From VRUE01 sp035266685 (lineage in GTDB: Bacteria > Actinomycetota > Thermoleophilia > Solirubrobacterales > 70-9), in assembly GCA_035266685.1 (NCBI GenBank), contig DATFMX010000003.1:1-39414 (forward strand): a DNA stretch of 39,414 bases. Reading direction: 5' to 3'. The notes below the pieces were generated by a model that had not been told where the DNA came from, searched no databases, and saw nothing but the letters and a program-made list of their open reading frames with translations. The translations under genes and the position numbers were made by a program. Positions 29,518-37,097 of this stretch are shown here, one piece after another. Positions within the stretch are counted from its first letter, which is position 1. Each line of letters starts with the position of its first letter.

Positions 29518-30123
29518 ATGGCGGGCAGCGAAACGCGGCGTCAAGCGATTCTGGAGGCGATGGTGCGGGTCGTCGGCCGCAAGGGCTACAAGGCGACCTC
29601 GGTCGCCGATGTGATCGAGGAGGCCGACGTCTCCCGCACGACCTTCTACAAGCACTTCGAGGACAAGCACGAGTGCTTCCTCGCCGCCTACGACCTGGTG
29701 GTCGAACGGGTGCTCGGCGAGGTGATCGACAGCTGCGACCCGACCGCGCCGTGGCTCGAGCGGATTCGCGCCGGGCTCGCCACCGTGGTCGAGATGTTCG
29801 CGCTCGACCCAGAGCTGGCGCGCACGGCGATCGTCGAGGTCGCCGCCGCGGGCGCCGACGCACGGCAGCGCCACTGGGACGCGGTCACCCGCGTCACCGA
29901 GTTCCTCGCCGACGGCGAGCAGCTCGCCGAAGGCCGCGAGCTGCCGGCCAACATCGGGCTGATGGCGGCGGGCGCGGTCTCGGGCCTGATCTTCGACGAG
30001 CTGCTGACCGGGCGCGCCGAGCGCCTGCCGGAGCTGCTTCCCGACCTGCTCTTCGCGTTGCTCGTCCCCTACATCGGTCCCGGCGCGGCGACCGAAGAGA
30101 TGCGGCGGGCAGCGGCCGGCTGA
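29518..30123 (+). CDS. TetR-family regulator, tandem paralogue 3
   Basis: 201 aa from ATG at 29518 (MAGSETRRQAILEAMVRVVG); the frame is open to another ATG at 29476, but those 14 residues look non-conserved. The helix-turn-helix is at about 5-55 (VADVIEEADVSRTTFYKHFEDKHECF). The C-terminus LLVPYIGPGAATEEMRR is shared with paralogues 1 and 2. It lies 65 nt after the second gene, with AT-rich sequence (TATGAT, TATACC) between, so it may also have its own promoter. Confidence 0.85.
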   Translation: MAGSETRRQAILEAMVRVVGRKGYKATSVADVIEEADVSRTTFYKHFEDKHECFLAAYDLVVERVLGEVIDSCDPTAPWLERIRAGLATVVEMFALDPELARTAIVEVAAAGADARQRHWDAVTRVTEFLADGEQLAEGRELPANIGLMAAGAVSGLIFDELLTGRAERLPELLPDLLFALLVPYIGPGAATEEMRRAAAG

Positions 30124-30159
30124 GGCCCCGCGCCTCCCGACCGCCGCCTCCCCAGTTCT

Positions 30160-30675
30160 CTAGACGACGCCGATCGAGCGGCGCAGCTTGGCGCGCACCC
30201 GGTGCAGCCGGACCTTGACCGTGCCCAGGGGGATGCCGAGACGGTGGGCGATCGCCTCCTGGGTCATGTCCTCGTCGTAGCGCAGCCGCACGAGCTGGCG
30301 GTCGCGCTTGTTGAGCCGCTCCAGCGCGGCGTGCAGGTCGGCCCGTTCGACCGTCGCCAGGACGCGATCGTCGTCGCGGCCGTGGATCAGTTCGATCAGA
30401 TCGCTGGGCAACGGCCGCTTGCGGGCAAACTCGCGCAGCGCCTCGTTGCGCACGATCGTCGCCAGCCAGGACGGGCGGGCGCCGACGTCGCGAAGCGTGT
30501 CGCGTTTGCGCCAGGCGCGCAGCAGCGCGTCCTGGGCGATGTCCTCCGCCTCTGTACGGTTCTTGGCGTAGCGGAAGGCGAAGCGCATGCACATCCGGTG
30601 GATTTCGTCCCAGTCCCAGGCGGCATCTGAATCGGCCTTGCCAGCAACTCGGTGATCGAGACGATGGACCTCCAC
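30160..30675 (-). CDS. ECF-type RNA polymerase sigma factor
   Basis: 171 aa from GTG at 30675. Region 2 (about 25-90) contains FAFRYAKNRTEAEDIAQDALLRAW, and region 4 (about 110-165) LVRLRYDEDMTQEAIAHRLGIPLG followed by TVKVRLHRVRAKLRR. No region 1.1 or 3, so it is a group IV (ECF) factor. No anti-sigma gene is adjacent. The neighbours are a TetR gene (convergent) and a methyltransferase (divergent). It is likely self-regulated, as is common for ECFs, but no clear ECF promoter was found. Confidence 0.9.
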   Translation of the reverse strand: MEVHRLDHRVAGKADSDAAWDWDEIHRMCMRFAFRYAKNRTEAEDIAQDALLRAWRKRDTLRDVGARPSWLATIVRNEALREFARKRPLPSDLIELIHGRDDDRVLATVERADLHAALERLNKRDRQLVRLRYDEDMTQEAIAHRLGIPLGTVKVRLHRVRAKLRRSIGVV

Positions 30676-30689
30676 AATCGCGACAAACT

Positions 30690-30718
30690 AGCATATTTGA
30701 GCAATGAAACTATTAAGA
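30690..30718 (-). promoter_or_regulatory. Weak promoter candidate for the sigma factor gene
   Basis: On the minus strand TATGCT (30695-30690) lies 14 nt before the GTG start in a clearly AT-rich island. The matching -35 (TCTTAA, 17 bp away) is poor. It may equally serve the divergent methyltransferase. Confidence 0.25.
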
Positions 30719-30740
30719 AGTACTCCTGGTCGAGGGCGGC

Positions 30741-31541
30741 GTGAGTAGAGCAGCAGCAGTCCCGCCGGGGGGCCAGTGGGCGGAGAGCGCCTACGAGGCG
30801 ATGGCGCCCCTGTACGACGATTTCACCGCCCACCACGACTACGACCTGTGGCTGGGCAACCTCCTCCCCAAGCTCCGCCGCCACGGGTTGAGCGGGCGTC
30901 GCCTGCTCGACGTCGGCTGCGGCACGGGGAAGAGCTTCCTGCCGATGCTCGAACGCGGTTGGGAGGTGACCGCGTGCGACATCTCGCCCTCGATGGTCGA
31001 GCTGGCCCGGGCCAAGGCCGGGGCCGCGGCTCGACTCTCGGTGGAGGACATGCGGGAGCTGCCGGTCCTCGGCGAGTTCGATCTCGTCTGGGCGCTGGAC
31101 GACGCGGTCAACTACCTGCTCAGCCCAGAGGAGCTCGGTCGGGCGCTGAGTGGGATGCGGGCCAACATGACCCCCGGCGGGCTGCTGATGTTCGACGTCA
31201 ACTGCCTGCAGACCTACCGCAGCTTCTTCGCCGAAGAACAGCGGGTGCAGCGGCGCGGGCGGACGCTCCTCTGGCGCGGCCAGGGCTCGTCCGACGCGGC
31301 GCCGGGCTCGACCAGCGAGGCGCGCTTCGAGGTCGAGGCCGGCGCTGACGCGGAGCGGTTCCCGGCGCACGTACACCGCCAGCGTCACTTTCCCGAAGCC
31401 GAGGTTCTGCAGCAACTCGAGGCCGCCGGCCTCGAATGCCTCGACGTCTACGGCCACGGCTTCGACGCGGTGCCGAAGCAACCGGTGGAAGAACTGATCC
31501 ATTCAAAGGCCGTCTACATGGCCCGGCGCCCCCCTGACTAA
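30741..31541 (+). CDS. Class I SAM-dependent methyltransferase
   Basis: 266 aa from GTG at 30741. SAM-binding motif I is LLDVGCGTGKSFLPML (about residue 56), the acidic residue after strand 2 lies in VTACDISPSMVELAR, and FDLVWALDDAVNYLLSP forms motif IV. The Tyr-rich N-terminus (YEAMAPLYDDFTAHHDYD) is typical of small-molecule methyltransferases. The acceptor is unknown. Followed by a good intrinsic terminator, so it is transcribed alone. Confidence 0.85.
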   Translation: MSRAAAVPPGGQWAESAYEAMAPLYDDFTAHHDYDLWLGNLLPKLRRHGLSGRRLLDVGCGTGKSFLPMLERGWEVTACDISPSMVELARAKAGAAARLSVEDMRELPVLGEFDLVWALDDAVNYLLSPEELGRALSGMRANMTPGGLLMFDVNCLQTYRSFFAEEQRVQRRGRTLLWRGQGSSDAAPGSTSEARFEVEAGADAERFPAHVHRQRHFPEAEVLQQLEAAGLECLDVYGHGFDAVPKQPVEELIHSKAVYMARRPPD

Positions 31542-31570
31542 CACCGTTAATTTCTAACAGTGTTGTTTTT
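31540..31570 (+). terminator. Rho-independent terminator after the methyltransferase
   Basis: Stem AACACCGTTA / TAACAGTGTT (10 bp, one mismatch) with loop ATTTC, then GTTTTT. It begins at the methyltransferase stop codon. It is AT-rich compared with its surroundings and the only classical U-tract terminator seen. Confidence 0.65.
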
Positions 31571-31689
31571 CCTCTTGTGTGGCAGCAGGAGGACCTTAAT
31601 GGGTACGCATTGGTGTAATGCTCGGATCGGCGGTTACTAGCTACTTATATTCTGTAGACTCGCCTGGAAATAGGTGGAAGGCTGCGCTC

Positions 31690-31923
31690 GTGTCGGAGGC
31701 GGCTCTAAAGGCTCTAGGCGAAGCCATACGTATGCGGCGGGGCGAAATCGACGGCCTTTCTCAGGAGGGGCTGGCCGATCTCGCCGGCATGCATCGCACC
31801 TACGTGAGCGAGATCGAGCGCGGCCTGCGCAACCCCAGCTTCCGCAACCTCTACAAGCTGGCCACGGCGCTGGAAGTCCCGCTCTCGGAGCTGGTGGCCC
31901 AGGCCGAGCGCAAAGCGGTGTAA
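31690..31923 (+). CDS. Small XRE-family DNA-binding regulator
   Basis: 77 aa from GTG at 31690, chosen because GGAAGG lies 8 nt upstream and the preceding 24 in-frame residues look random. The helix-turn-helix fills the protein: LGEAIRMRRGEIDGLSQEGL, ADLAGMHRTYVSEIERGLRN, PSFRNLYKLATALEVPLSEL. It is similar to SinR-like single-domain regulators. There is no partner toxin next to it. An AT-rich stretch with TATATT lies upstream at 31646. Its target is unknown. Confidence 0.8.
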   Translation: MSEAALKALGEAIRMRRGEIDGLSQEGLADLAGMHRTYVSEIERGLRNPSFRNLYKLATALEVPLSELVAQAERKAV

Positions 31924-31966
31924 TCGGCCAGGCCGTCGCCTCGGCTCGTGGCGTAGCCTGTGCCGC

Positions 31967-32455
31967 ATGCGCCGTCCCTGGTTCAAAGCCCGTCCGGTCG
32001 ACGAGGGCTTCTTCGATACGGCCCCGCTGATCCTTCGTGAGGCGTTCGAGGTCCCGTTCCCGGCGGAACGGGTTTGGGGCGAACTGACGAGCGACGAGCC
32101 GCTCGCCTGGTGCCGGATCCTGCAGGCGATCGATTGGACCTCCCCGCGCCCGTTCGGCGCCGGCACGACCCGAACCGCCCACGCCCTCGGCGGCCTCGCC
32201 GTCCTCCGCGAGCGCTACTTCCGCTGGGAGGAGGGCCGCCGCCACTCCTTCACCCTCGAGGAAGCGACCGCCCCGCTCGTCCGCAGCCTCGCCGAGGACT
32301 ACCTCGTCGAACCCACCTCCGAGGACTCCTGCCGCTTCACCTGGACGATCGCGATCGAACCACACCCGGCGACCCGCGTCGCCAACCCACTGAACAAAGC
32401 GTTACTCGGCACCCTGTTCACTGATACCCGTAAGCATTACGGAATTCACCAGTAG
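31967..32455 (+). CDS. SRPBCC-fold protein (polyketide cyclase/START-like)
   Basis: 162 aa. Start LREAFEVPFPAERVWGELTSDEPLAWC is typical of SRPBCC lipid- or cofactor-binding proteins, continuing with GAGTTRTAHALGG, VLRERYFRWEEGRRHSFTLEEAT and a final WTIAIEPHP strand before a C-terminal helix. These proteins hold hydrophobic ligands in a deep pocket; the ligand is unknown. TAGCCT lies 7 nt before the ATG with no Shine-Dalgarno, suggesting a leaderless mRNA. It is the last gene before the accessory island. Confidence 0.75.
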   Translation: MRRPWFKARPVDEGFFDTAPLILREAFEVPFPAERVWGELTSDEPLAWCRILQAIDWTSPRPFGAGTTRTAHALGGLAVLRERYFRWEEGRRHSFTLEEATAPLVRSLAEDYLVEPTSEDSCRFTWTIAIEPHPATRVANPLNKALLGTLFTDTRKHYGIHQ

Positions 32456-32581
32456 GCAGAAAGCCAAGCGAGTTCATATCCCACAGTAACCAGCGCCGAC
32501 TCGCTCTCCGCCGAGGCAATCCACGACATGATCGAGGACTCATGCGACCGTAGGTCCTTAGGTCCGTCAGTGTCGTCGATG

Positions 32582-32629
32582 CGGGAGCGACGGGGCAGGG
32601 CTCCGTCGAGGACACCGGATTGAGATTCG
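32582..32629 (+). repeat. Left copy of the 48-bp direct repeat (possible attachment site)
   Basis: CGGGAGCGACGGGGCAGG and GGACACCGGATTGAGATTCG, 10 nt apart, recur with the same spacing at 39211-39258 (41 of 48 positions identical). At the right end this sequence is the 3' end of an integrase gene; here the same frame reads GSDGAGLRRGHRIEIR against GSDGAGALKGHRIEIR there. It is either an att-type duplication or the remains of a second integrase gene. The surrounding stretch 32456-32688 has no gene I can support. Confidence 0.6.
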
Positions 32630-32688
32630 GAGATCACGCCGCCGTCCGCGGCGTTGTGGATGCGCCGAACGACTTCCGCGCTATGGGG

Positions 32689-33189
32689 CTACGCCGATAG
32701 CGACACCACCTCGATCCCGAGCTCGGCGAGCTTATGATCGAAGGCGACGAGCCGCTCGGTATCGACGTAGAAGTCGTGCTGCTCGACGACCTTGCCCCAG
32801 CGGGTGCGGAGAACCAGGACGGTGCTGTTCTCGTAGATCCGCGTGCCGTCGGGGGCATCGGCGTGATCGTCGAAACGGACCCACATGGTCAGCGCCCAAA
32901 GCGGACCACTGGTTGCGATCTCGCGGATCTCCCCCTGGATGCGAGCGGCGGTGAAGTTCTGCAGGAACCGGTCCATCCCCTCCTTGCCGACCCAGTCGCC
33001 CGCCCAGCGGTGCGGTCCCTCGTGGAAGTGGAGGACAAAATCGTCGGCGTAGGCGTCGAGGAGGGCGGTGTGGTCGCCGGCGTTCAGCTTGGCGACGACT
33101 GAAGAGAATCTGAGGAGCAGGAGGCGGGGAAGCGCGGCGCGGGCGGCAAGCGCAAGCGCCGCACCGGCGAGGAGGCTCACGATTTTCAT
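32689..33189 (-). CDS. SnoaL/NTF2-like protein
   Basis: 166 aa. An N-terminal hydrophobic stretch (MKIVSLLAGAALALAARAAL) may be a signal or anchor. The rest is an NTF2-like cone fold: LNAGDHTALLDAYADDFVLHFHEG, WVGKEGMDRFLQNFTAA, then strands ending VVEQHDFYVDTERL. Such proteins are small ligand-binding proteins or hydrolases/isomerases. Divergent from a YxaF/LmrA-type TetR gene with an operator between them, so it is probably induced when that repressor binds its ligand. Confidence 0.75.
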   Translation of the reverse strand: MKIVSLLAGAALALAARAALPRLLLLRFSSVVAKLNAGDHTALLDAYADDFVLHFHEGPHRWAGDWVGKEGMDRFLQNFTAARIQGEIREIATSGPLWALTMWVRFDDHADAPDGTRIYENSTVLVLRTRWGKVVEQHDFYVDTERLVAFDHKLAELGIEVVSLSA

Positions 33190-33206
33190 CTCGTTTCCCT
33201 TCTAGG

Positions 33207-33218
33207 TAGATCGCTCTA
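33207..33218. promoter_or_regulatory. Operator for the YxaF/LmrA-type repressor
   Basis: TAGATCGCTCTA (10 of 12 positions palindromic) lies between the divergent SnoaL-like and TetR genes. It resembles the TAGANYGGTCTA core I recall for the B. subtilis LmrA/QdoR box, the same TetR subfamily. It overlaps the -35 area of the tetR promoter, whose -10 is TACACT at 33233-33238. Confidence 0.5.
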
Positions 33219-33245
33219 GTGAATGCGGAGCGTACACTTTCTGCG

Positions 33246-33803
33246 ATGACCGAGACTTCCACCCCGGCCAAGATCCCGACCCGCGAGCGCATCCTCTACG
33301 CGACGGCCGAGCTGTTCCGCCGGCAGGGCTACAGCGGGACCGGCCTGAAGCAGGTGGTCGTCGAGGCCGACGCGCCGTTCGGCTCGCTCTATCACCACTT
33401 CCCCGGCGGCAAGCAGGAACTGGGCGAGGAGGTAGTCCGAATGGCGGGGGCCTTCTTCCTAGCTCTGGTCACGGCCGTCTACGACGAAGAGCAGGAGGCC
33501 GCCGCCTCGGTGCGCGCTGTCTTTGCGGGCGCCGCCGAGACACTCGAGGCGACGGGCTATGAGGACGCCTGCCCGATCGCCACCGTCGCGCTCGAGGCGG
33601 CGAGCACCGACGAACGTCTCCGCTGCGCCACCGCCGCGGTCTTCGCCAGGTGGACCGAGGCCCTGACCGAGCGGCTCGGCGACCGCGGGAAGGCGCTGGC
33701 GGTCATTGCCGCACTGGAGGGCGCCTTCGTTCTCTGCCGCGCCTCCCGGAGCAGCGAGCCGATGCTGGCTGCCGGCGAGATGGCCGCGGGACTGGTCGCC
33801 TGA
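33246..33803 (+). CDS. TetR-family repressor, LmrA/YxaF type
   Basis: 185 aa from ATG at 33246; TACACT lies exactly 7 nt upstream, so the mRNA may be leaderless. A GTG at 33219 is in frame but falls inside the operator. The N-terminal helix-turn-helix (about 8-60: TRERILYATAELFRRQGYSG, SLYHHFPGGKQELGEEV) has the SLYHHFPGGK signature of the LmrA/YxaF subfamily. CPIATVALEAAS in the ligand domain is also characteristic. It probably represses itself and the divergent SnoaL-like gene. The inducer is unknown (flavonoids or aromatic drugs in relatives). Confidence 0.85.
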   Translation: MTETSTPAKIPTRERILYATAELFRRQGYSGTGLKQVVVEADAPFGSLYHHFPGGKQELGEEVVRMAGAFFLALVTAVYDEEQEAAASVRAVFAGAAETLEATGYEDACPIATVALEAASTDERLRCATAAVFARWTEALTERLGDRGKALAVIAALEGAFVLCRASRSSEPMLAAGEMAAGLVA

Positions 33804-33908
33804 GACCGCCGGCCCGCGAGCCCCCGAGTCCCCAGGGTGCCGCTCGCACAATCGCAGGAGGCTGTTGCTCGACGAAGAATCTCTCTCGCGATGGCAAAGG
33901 GGGACCGC

Positions 33909-34754
33909 ATGTCGGCCGTTTACGAAGCTGTCCCCGCCTCTCTCACGAACCCCTGGAAGAAGGGCGGCGGGTACGAGTTCGACCGGAAGCTGCTCTTGGA
34001 CCTTATTGATGTGCAGATTCAGGGTGGCGCGGCTGGGGTGCCGGCAACCGGGGGTCTTGCAGTTGCGGTCGATATCTGGATCGCAACCGAGCTGCGGCGG
34101 GCAGGCATTCTGCCTGACGTCGTTTGGCCTCGACCAAGCCAGCCACGCGTTCTGCCTCAAGCCCTGGCGAGGGCAGTCGGCCGATTCCGATACGCAAACG
34201 ACGGCAAGATCCGAGATGTTCAGGAAGCCACGATTCAGCGCCTGGCCACGCTCGCCGGGGCCGGATCAACCAACATCCTCGGCGGCTTCTTCGCGAAGGA
34301 GATCGACGTCGTGATCGCCGAGTTCGATCGCGGCCTTGAGCTCGCTGTTTCGAGCAAGACGATGACCGGATCCTTCGGCAAGAACATCACGAACCGTTTC
34401 GAGGAGGCCTCGGGCGACCTGCTCAACATCCGTCGCCGATACCCCCTTGCAACGTTTGGCTACGTCTATCTCGTCACCTCGAACGTGTTCGACGAGCCCT
34501 CCGGCTGGGACCGCATCAAGGACATGCTCAGGAAGCTCAAGTCGTTGACTCCCGGCGACGAACGAGGCAGCTACGACGCGACCTGCCTCCTCGTTCTCGA
34601 TCGCACCAGCTCCAAGCCAAAGCTGCTTGAGGACGAGGTACCTGACGATCTGTCGCCAAATAGGTTCTTCGGCGAAATGCTGAGCGGCCTGTTCTCCCGT
34701 TCCCCGGTTTCAGAGCATCAAGAGGCTCGTGCGCTCTGGGAGAAGAGCCTGTAG
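33909..34754 (+). CDS. Putative type II restriction endonuclease
   Basis: 281 aa from ATG at 33909, chosen for AAAGGGGG 5 nt upstream; the frame is open further up. A PD-(D/E)xK-like arrangement can be read as KEIDVVIAEFDRGLELAVSSKT: Asp in EID, then Glu and Lys in ELAVSSK, though the middle residue is atypical. SGDLLNIRRRYPLATFGYVYLVTSN and LLVLDRTS fit a nuclease core. No family was recognised with certainty; the main argument is the tail-to-tail DNA methyltransferase 5 bp away. GC content is lower than in the chromosomal genes. Confidence 0.55.
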   Translation: MSAVYEAVPASLTNPWKKGGGYEFDRKLLLDLIDVQIQGGAAGVPATGGLAVAVDIWIATELRRAGILPDVVWPRPSQPRVLPQALARAVGRFRYANDGKIRDVQEATIQRLATLAGAGSTNILGGFFAKEIDVVIAEFDRGLELAVSSKTMTGSFGKNITNRFEEASGDLLNIRRRYPLATFGYVYLVTSNVFDEPSGWDRIKDMLRKLKSLTPGDERGSYDATCLLVLDRTSSKPKLLEDEVPDDLSPNRFFGEMLSGLFSRSPVSEHQEARALWEKSL

Positions 34755-34759
34755 CGGCG

Positions 34760-36421
34760 CTACCCGGAGGGTGGCCGTCCCCGATTCTTGCGCCGTATCT
34801 GAAGTTGCCTTCTCGCAGCTCGCAGCACGCCGATCTCATCGGTGCTTAGGCCGAGTGGACCTAGGACCACCGGGTCGACCAGGTCGGCGGCGGCCTCGAC
34901 GTCGCGCGCTCGAATGGCTCGATCAACCGCGGGCAGCAGTGCGGCGAGCTCAGGCGACAGCGGTGGCAGCAACAGCCTCTCTGCTTCGGTTGGCTCCAAC
35001 TTGAGAACGCCTCCGCCGTAACTCCGTCCCTCCAGCTCGGCCGAAAGAAGGGTCAGGCTGTTGTAGAAGCCCGCAGCAAGGGTCTCTCCGTCCACGTCAC
35101 TCGAGATTCGGACTCCATGGATCGTGTTCGTGCTGAGCACCTTCGCTTCGTTCAGCGCAAGCCGCGGATGCTCGTTGGAACAGTAAGTCAGCAGAAGATC
35201 AGCCGCACCTTGCCTCGGGACCGGAAGCGCCCACCAGGGCTCGCGAATCCGGCATTTGTAGCGTTCATCGAGGCCAATCGCCTCCCCATGCGCGACATGA
35301 GCTCGAATGCTCTTGAGCGCTTTGGTCGAGGCCGTCGGGTCCGCGACAAGCATCAGCCCTCTCTGTCCGCCCTTCAGGAGCCGGCGGTGGCCCCGCGTGG
35401 AAAGCCTGGCCCCGGCCACCTGGGCCGCCTTGGCGACAGCGGGAGTCAGCAGATCCGGATGCAGCTCCCCGGCATCCGCTTCGGTGAGGACGAAGAACTC
35501 GTTGGCTCCGGTGACGATCCCGATGTCAACCGAGGCCAGGGCGCCAAGCTGCTGCACCCCGGCGACGGTCGAGAGCCGGTCGTATAGGAGCTGAGCCTCG
35601 GCGGGTAGAAGTTGACTGAGGAGCCGCCCTTGCCCGCTCGCCGGTTGAACGCCTGGGTTCCTCCCTGCCGCTTCGAGTTGATCCTCGACGTCGTCGAGTG
35701 TCGTGCATCGGATCACGCAAACGTCAGCCTCTCCCGATGCCCCATGTCCCTCGGCGAAAAGCAAGACGACATCCTCGAGGGCCCCGGGAAAGACCCGCTC
35801 GTCGAAGGCGGCCACGAAGACCCGCTCGTATTCGCGCCGCAAGAACTTCACGACCTCCTGCGCGTATTGGGCGTGCATCAGCTCGCCCGGCAGGACCTGC
35901 GCGAATCGCCCGCCGGGGGCGACAAACGACGTTGCATGGATGACGAACGGCGCCCAGGAGGATGCGAGGCGGGTCAACCTCACACCGGCTCGCAAGGCGA
36001 CTTGGCGGGCCAGAGCCGCGGAGCCGTTGAAGTCCTGATAGCGGATGTATGGCGGGTTGCCGATCAGCGCGTCAATCGGCGGCAACTCCGCCGGCTCGAC
36101 GGAGAAGAAGTCCCGATCGACGAAGTTGCCCGAGTCGAGGCCAAGCCAATCGCACTCATGTGCCAACCGGTGGGCGTCGTCGTCGAGATCGATCCCGTAG
36201 AGCTGATTCGGGATCTCGGTGTCGCCCGCGCCCAGGTGCTCAAGTCGATCGCGAGCGGCCTCCAAGAAGACGAGCCCGCCGAAGCTTGGATCGAGCGCGA
36301 TGTCGGACGAGTCGCGAAGGGCCCAGTCAGTCAAAACCCGCGCCATCTCCGGCGGGGTGTAGAAGGCGCCCAGCTCTTTTTGCCGACGCGAAGCAGACGG
36401 AGCCGACGCCGTGGTGATCAC
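34760..36421 (-). CDS. DNA N6-adenine methyltransferase (type II R-M)
   Basis: 553 aa from GTG at 36421; TACATT lies 7 nt upstream with no Shine-Dalgarno (leaderless candidate). ELGAFYTPPEMARVLTDWAL opens the catalytic domain, motif I is ALDPSFGGLVFLEAA, and motif IV is IGNPPYIRYQDFNG (NPPY: amino-methylation of adenine). The C-terminal half (about 270-550) looks like a target-recognition domain of the TaqI/Eco57I group. It should protect host DNA against the convergent endonuclease. Codon usage and lower GC suggest transfer with the island. The recognition sequence cannot be read. Confidence 0.88.
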   Translation of the reverse strand: MITTASAPSASRRQKELGAFYTPPEMARVLTDWALRDSSDIALDPSFGGLVFLEAARDRLEHLGAGDTEIPNQLYGIDLDDDAHRLAHECDWLGLDSGNFVDRDFFSVEPAELPPIDALIGNPPYIRYQDFNGSAALARQVALRAGVRLTRLASSWAPFVIHATSFVAPGGRFAQVLPGELMHAQYAQEVVKFLRREYERVFVAAFDERVFPGALEDVVLLFAEGHGASGEADVCVIRCTTLDDVEDQLEAAGRNPGVQPASGQGRLLSQLLPAEAQLLYDRLSTVAGVQQLGALASVDIGIVTGANEFFVLTEADAGELHPDLLTPAVAKAAQVAGARLSTRGHRRLLKGGQRGLMLVADPTASTKALKSIRAHVAHGEAIGLDERYKCRIREPWWALPVPRQGAADLLLTYCSNEHPRLALNEAKVLSTNTIHGVRISSDVDGETLAAGFYNSLTLLSAELEGRSYGGGVLKLEPTEAERLLLPPLSPELAALLPAVDRAIRARDVEAAADLVDPVVLGPLGLSTDEIGVLRAARRQLQIRRKNRGRPPSG

Positions 36422-36606
36422 CCGCCCGAATGTAGTGGCAGGGACGGACAGAGGCAGAGCCAGCTGACCGCTGGATGCTGGCCTGTTCTTGATCTCGACC
36501 CCCTTCAGAGCACGCTAAATCCGTGAACTGATAAGGGCTGGGCAGCGAAAGCTCGCCCCCCCCCTCGGGAACGGCAATCGACCGCTAGATTCGGTGACAA
36601 GTGCGG

Positions 36607-36825
36607 TCAGTCGCGGCGAGTCGCCGCCAACTCGTAGCGGTCGGCCAGGACCAGGAAGGCATTCCGATAACCGTCGATGTCGGTCCGAGCCGCTTGGGCG
36701 CGAAGTTCCCTGGCGCGTTCCGCGAGCGCCTCCGGTCGCTGGGTCGTCTGCGCCAACCATTCCTCCATCAGCTCAAGCGCCCATCGGTGCTTGTCATCGA
36801 GGTCAGGCCACAGGCGAGCTGCCAC
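36607..36825 (-). CDS. Small hypothetical protein
   Basis: 72 aa from GTG at 36825. Helical and charged: AARLWPDLDDKHRWALELME, EWLAQTTQRPEALAERARELRAQA and DIDGYRNAFLVLADRYELAA suggest two or three amphipathic helices. Codon use is gene-like, and TACGCT lies 6 nt before the start. I do not recognise a family. The stretch 36422-36606 between it and the methyltransferase start shows no gene. Confidence 0.5.
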   Translation of the reverse strand: MAARLWPDLDDKHRWALELMEEWLAQTTQRPEALAERARELRAQAARTDIDGYRNAFLVLADRYELAATRRD

Positions 36826-36881
36826 CGGAGAAGCGTAGCTCCGCAGACGACAGCCTGCGCTCCGGCTACCCTTGACTGAGC

Positions 36882-37097
36882 ATGTTCGCCTACTACGACC
36901 CGGACGCCGACATCGTCTGGCTCCCCACCGCCGAGTCCGACGACATGGTCAGCGAGCGGGTCCCCGGCGGCCTCCACGACTACGACCGAGCAACCCACCA
37001 GCTCGTCGCCATCGAGGTCTGGGCAGCCAGCACCCGCTTACCGGCAACCATCCTCGAAGCGCTGCCCGCCCCGAACACGCGCCCAGACGGGAGATGA
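36882..37097 (+). CDS. DUF2283-type small protein
   Basis: 71 aa. YYDPDADIVWLPTAES, then DDYDRATHQLVAIEVWAAST and LPATILEALP follow the DUF2283 pattern (short beta-strands around Y-D-x-x-A-D and an I-E-V strand). The family is often found in toxin-antitoxin-like or mobile neighbourhoods; its function is not established. The stop overlaps the next start by 4 nt (ATGA), so the two are translated together. Confidence 0.65.
   Translation: MFAYYDPDADIVWLPTAESDDMVSERVPGGLHDYDRATHQLVAIEVWAASTRLPATILEALPAPNTRPDGR

Noticed and set aside
32456..32688. Short open frames between the SRPBCC and SnoaL-like genes
   Set aside because: No ribosome site, no recognisable protein and random-looking composition; the only signal is the 48-bp repeat.
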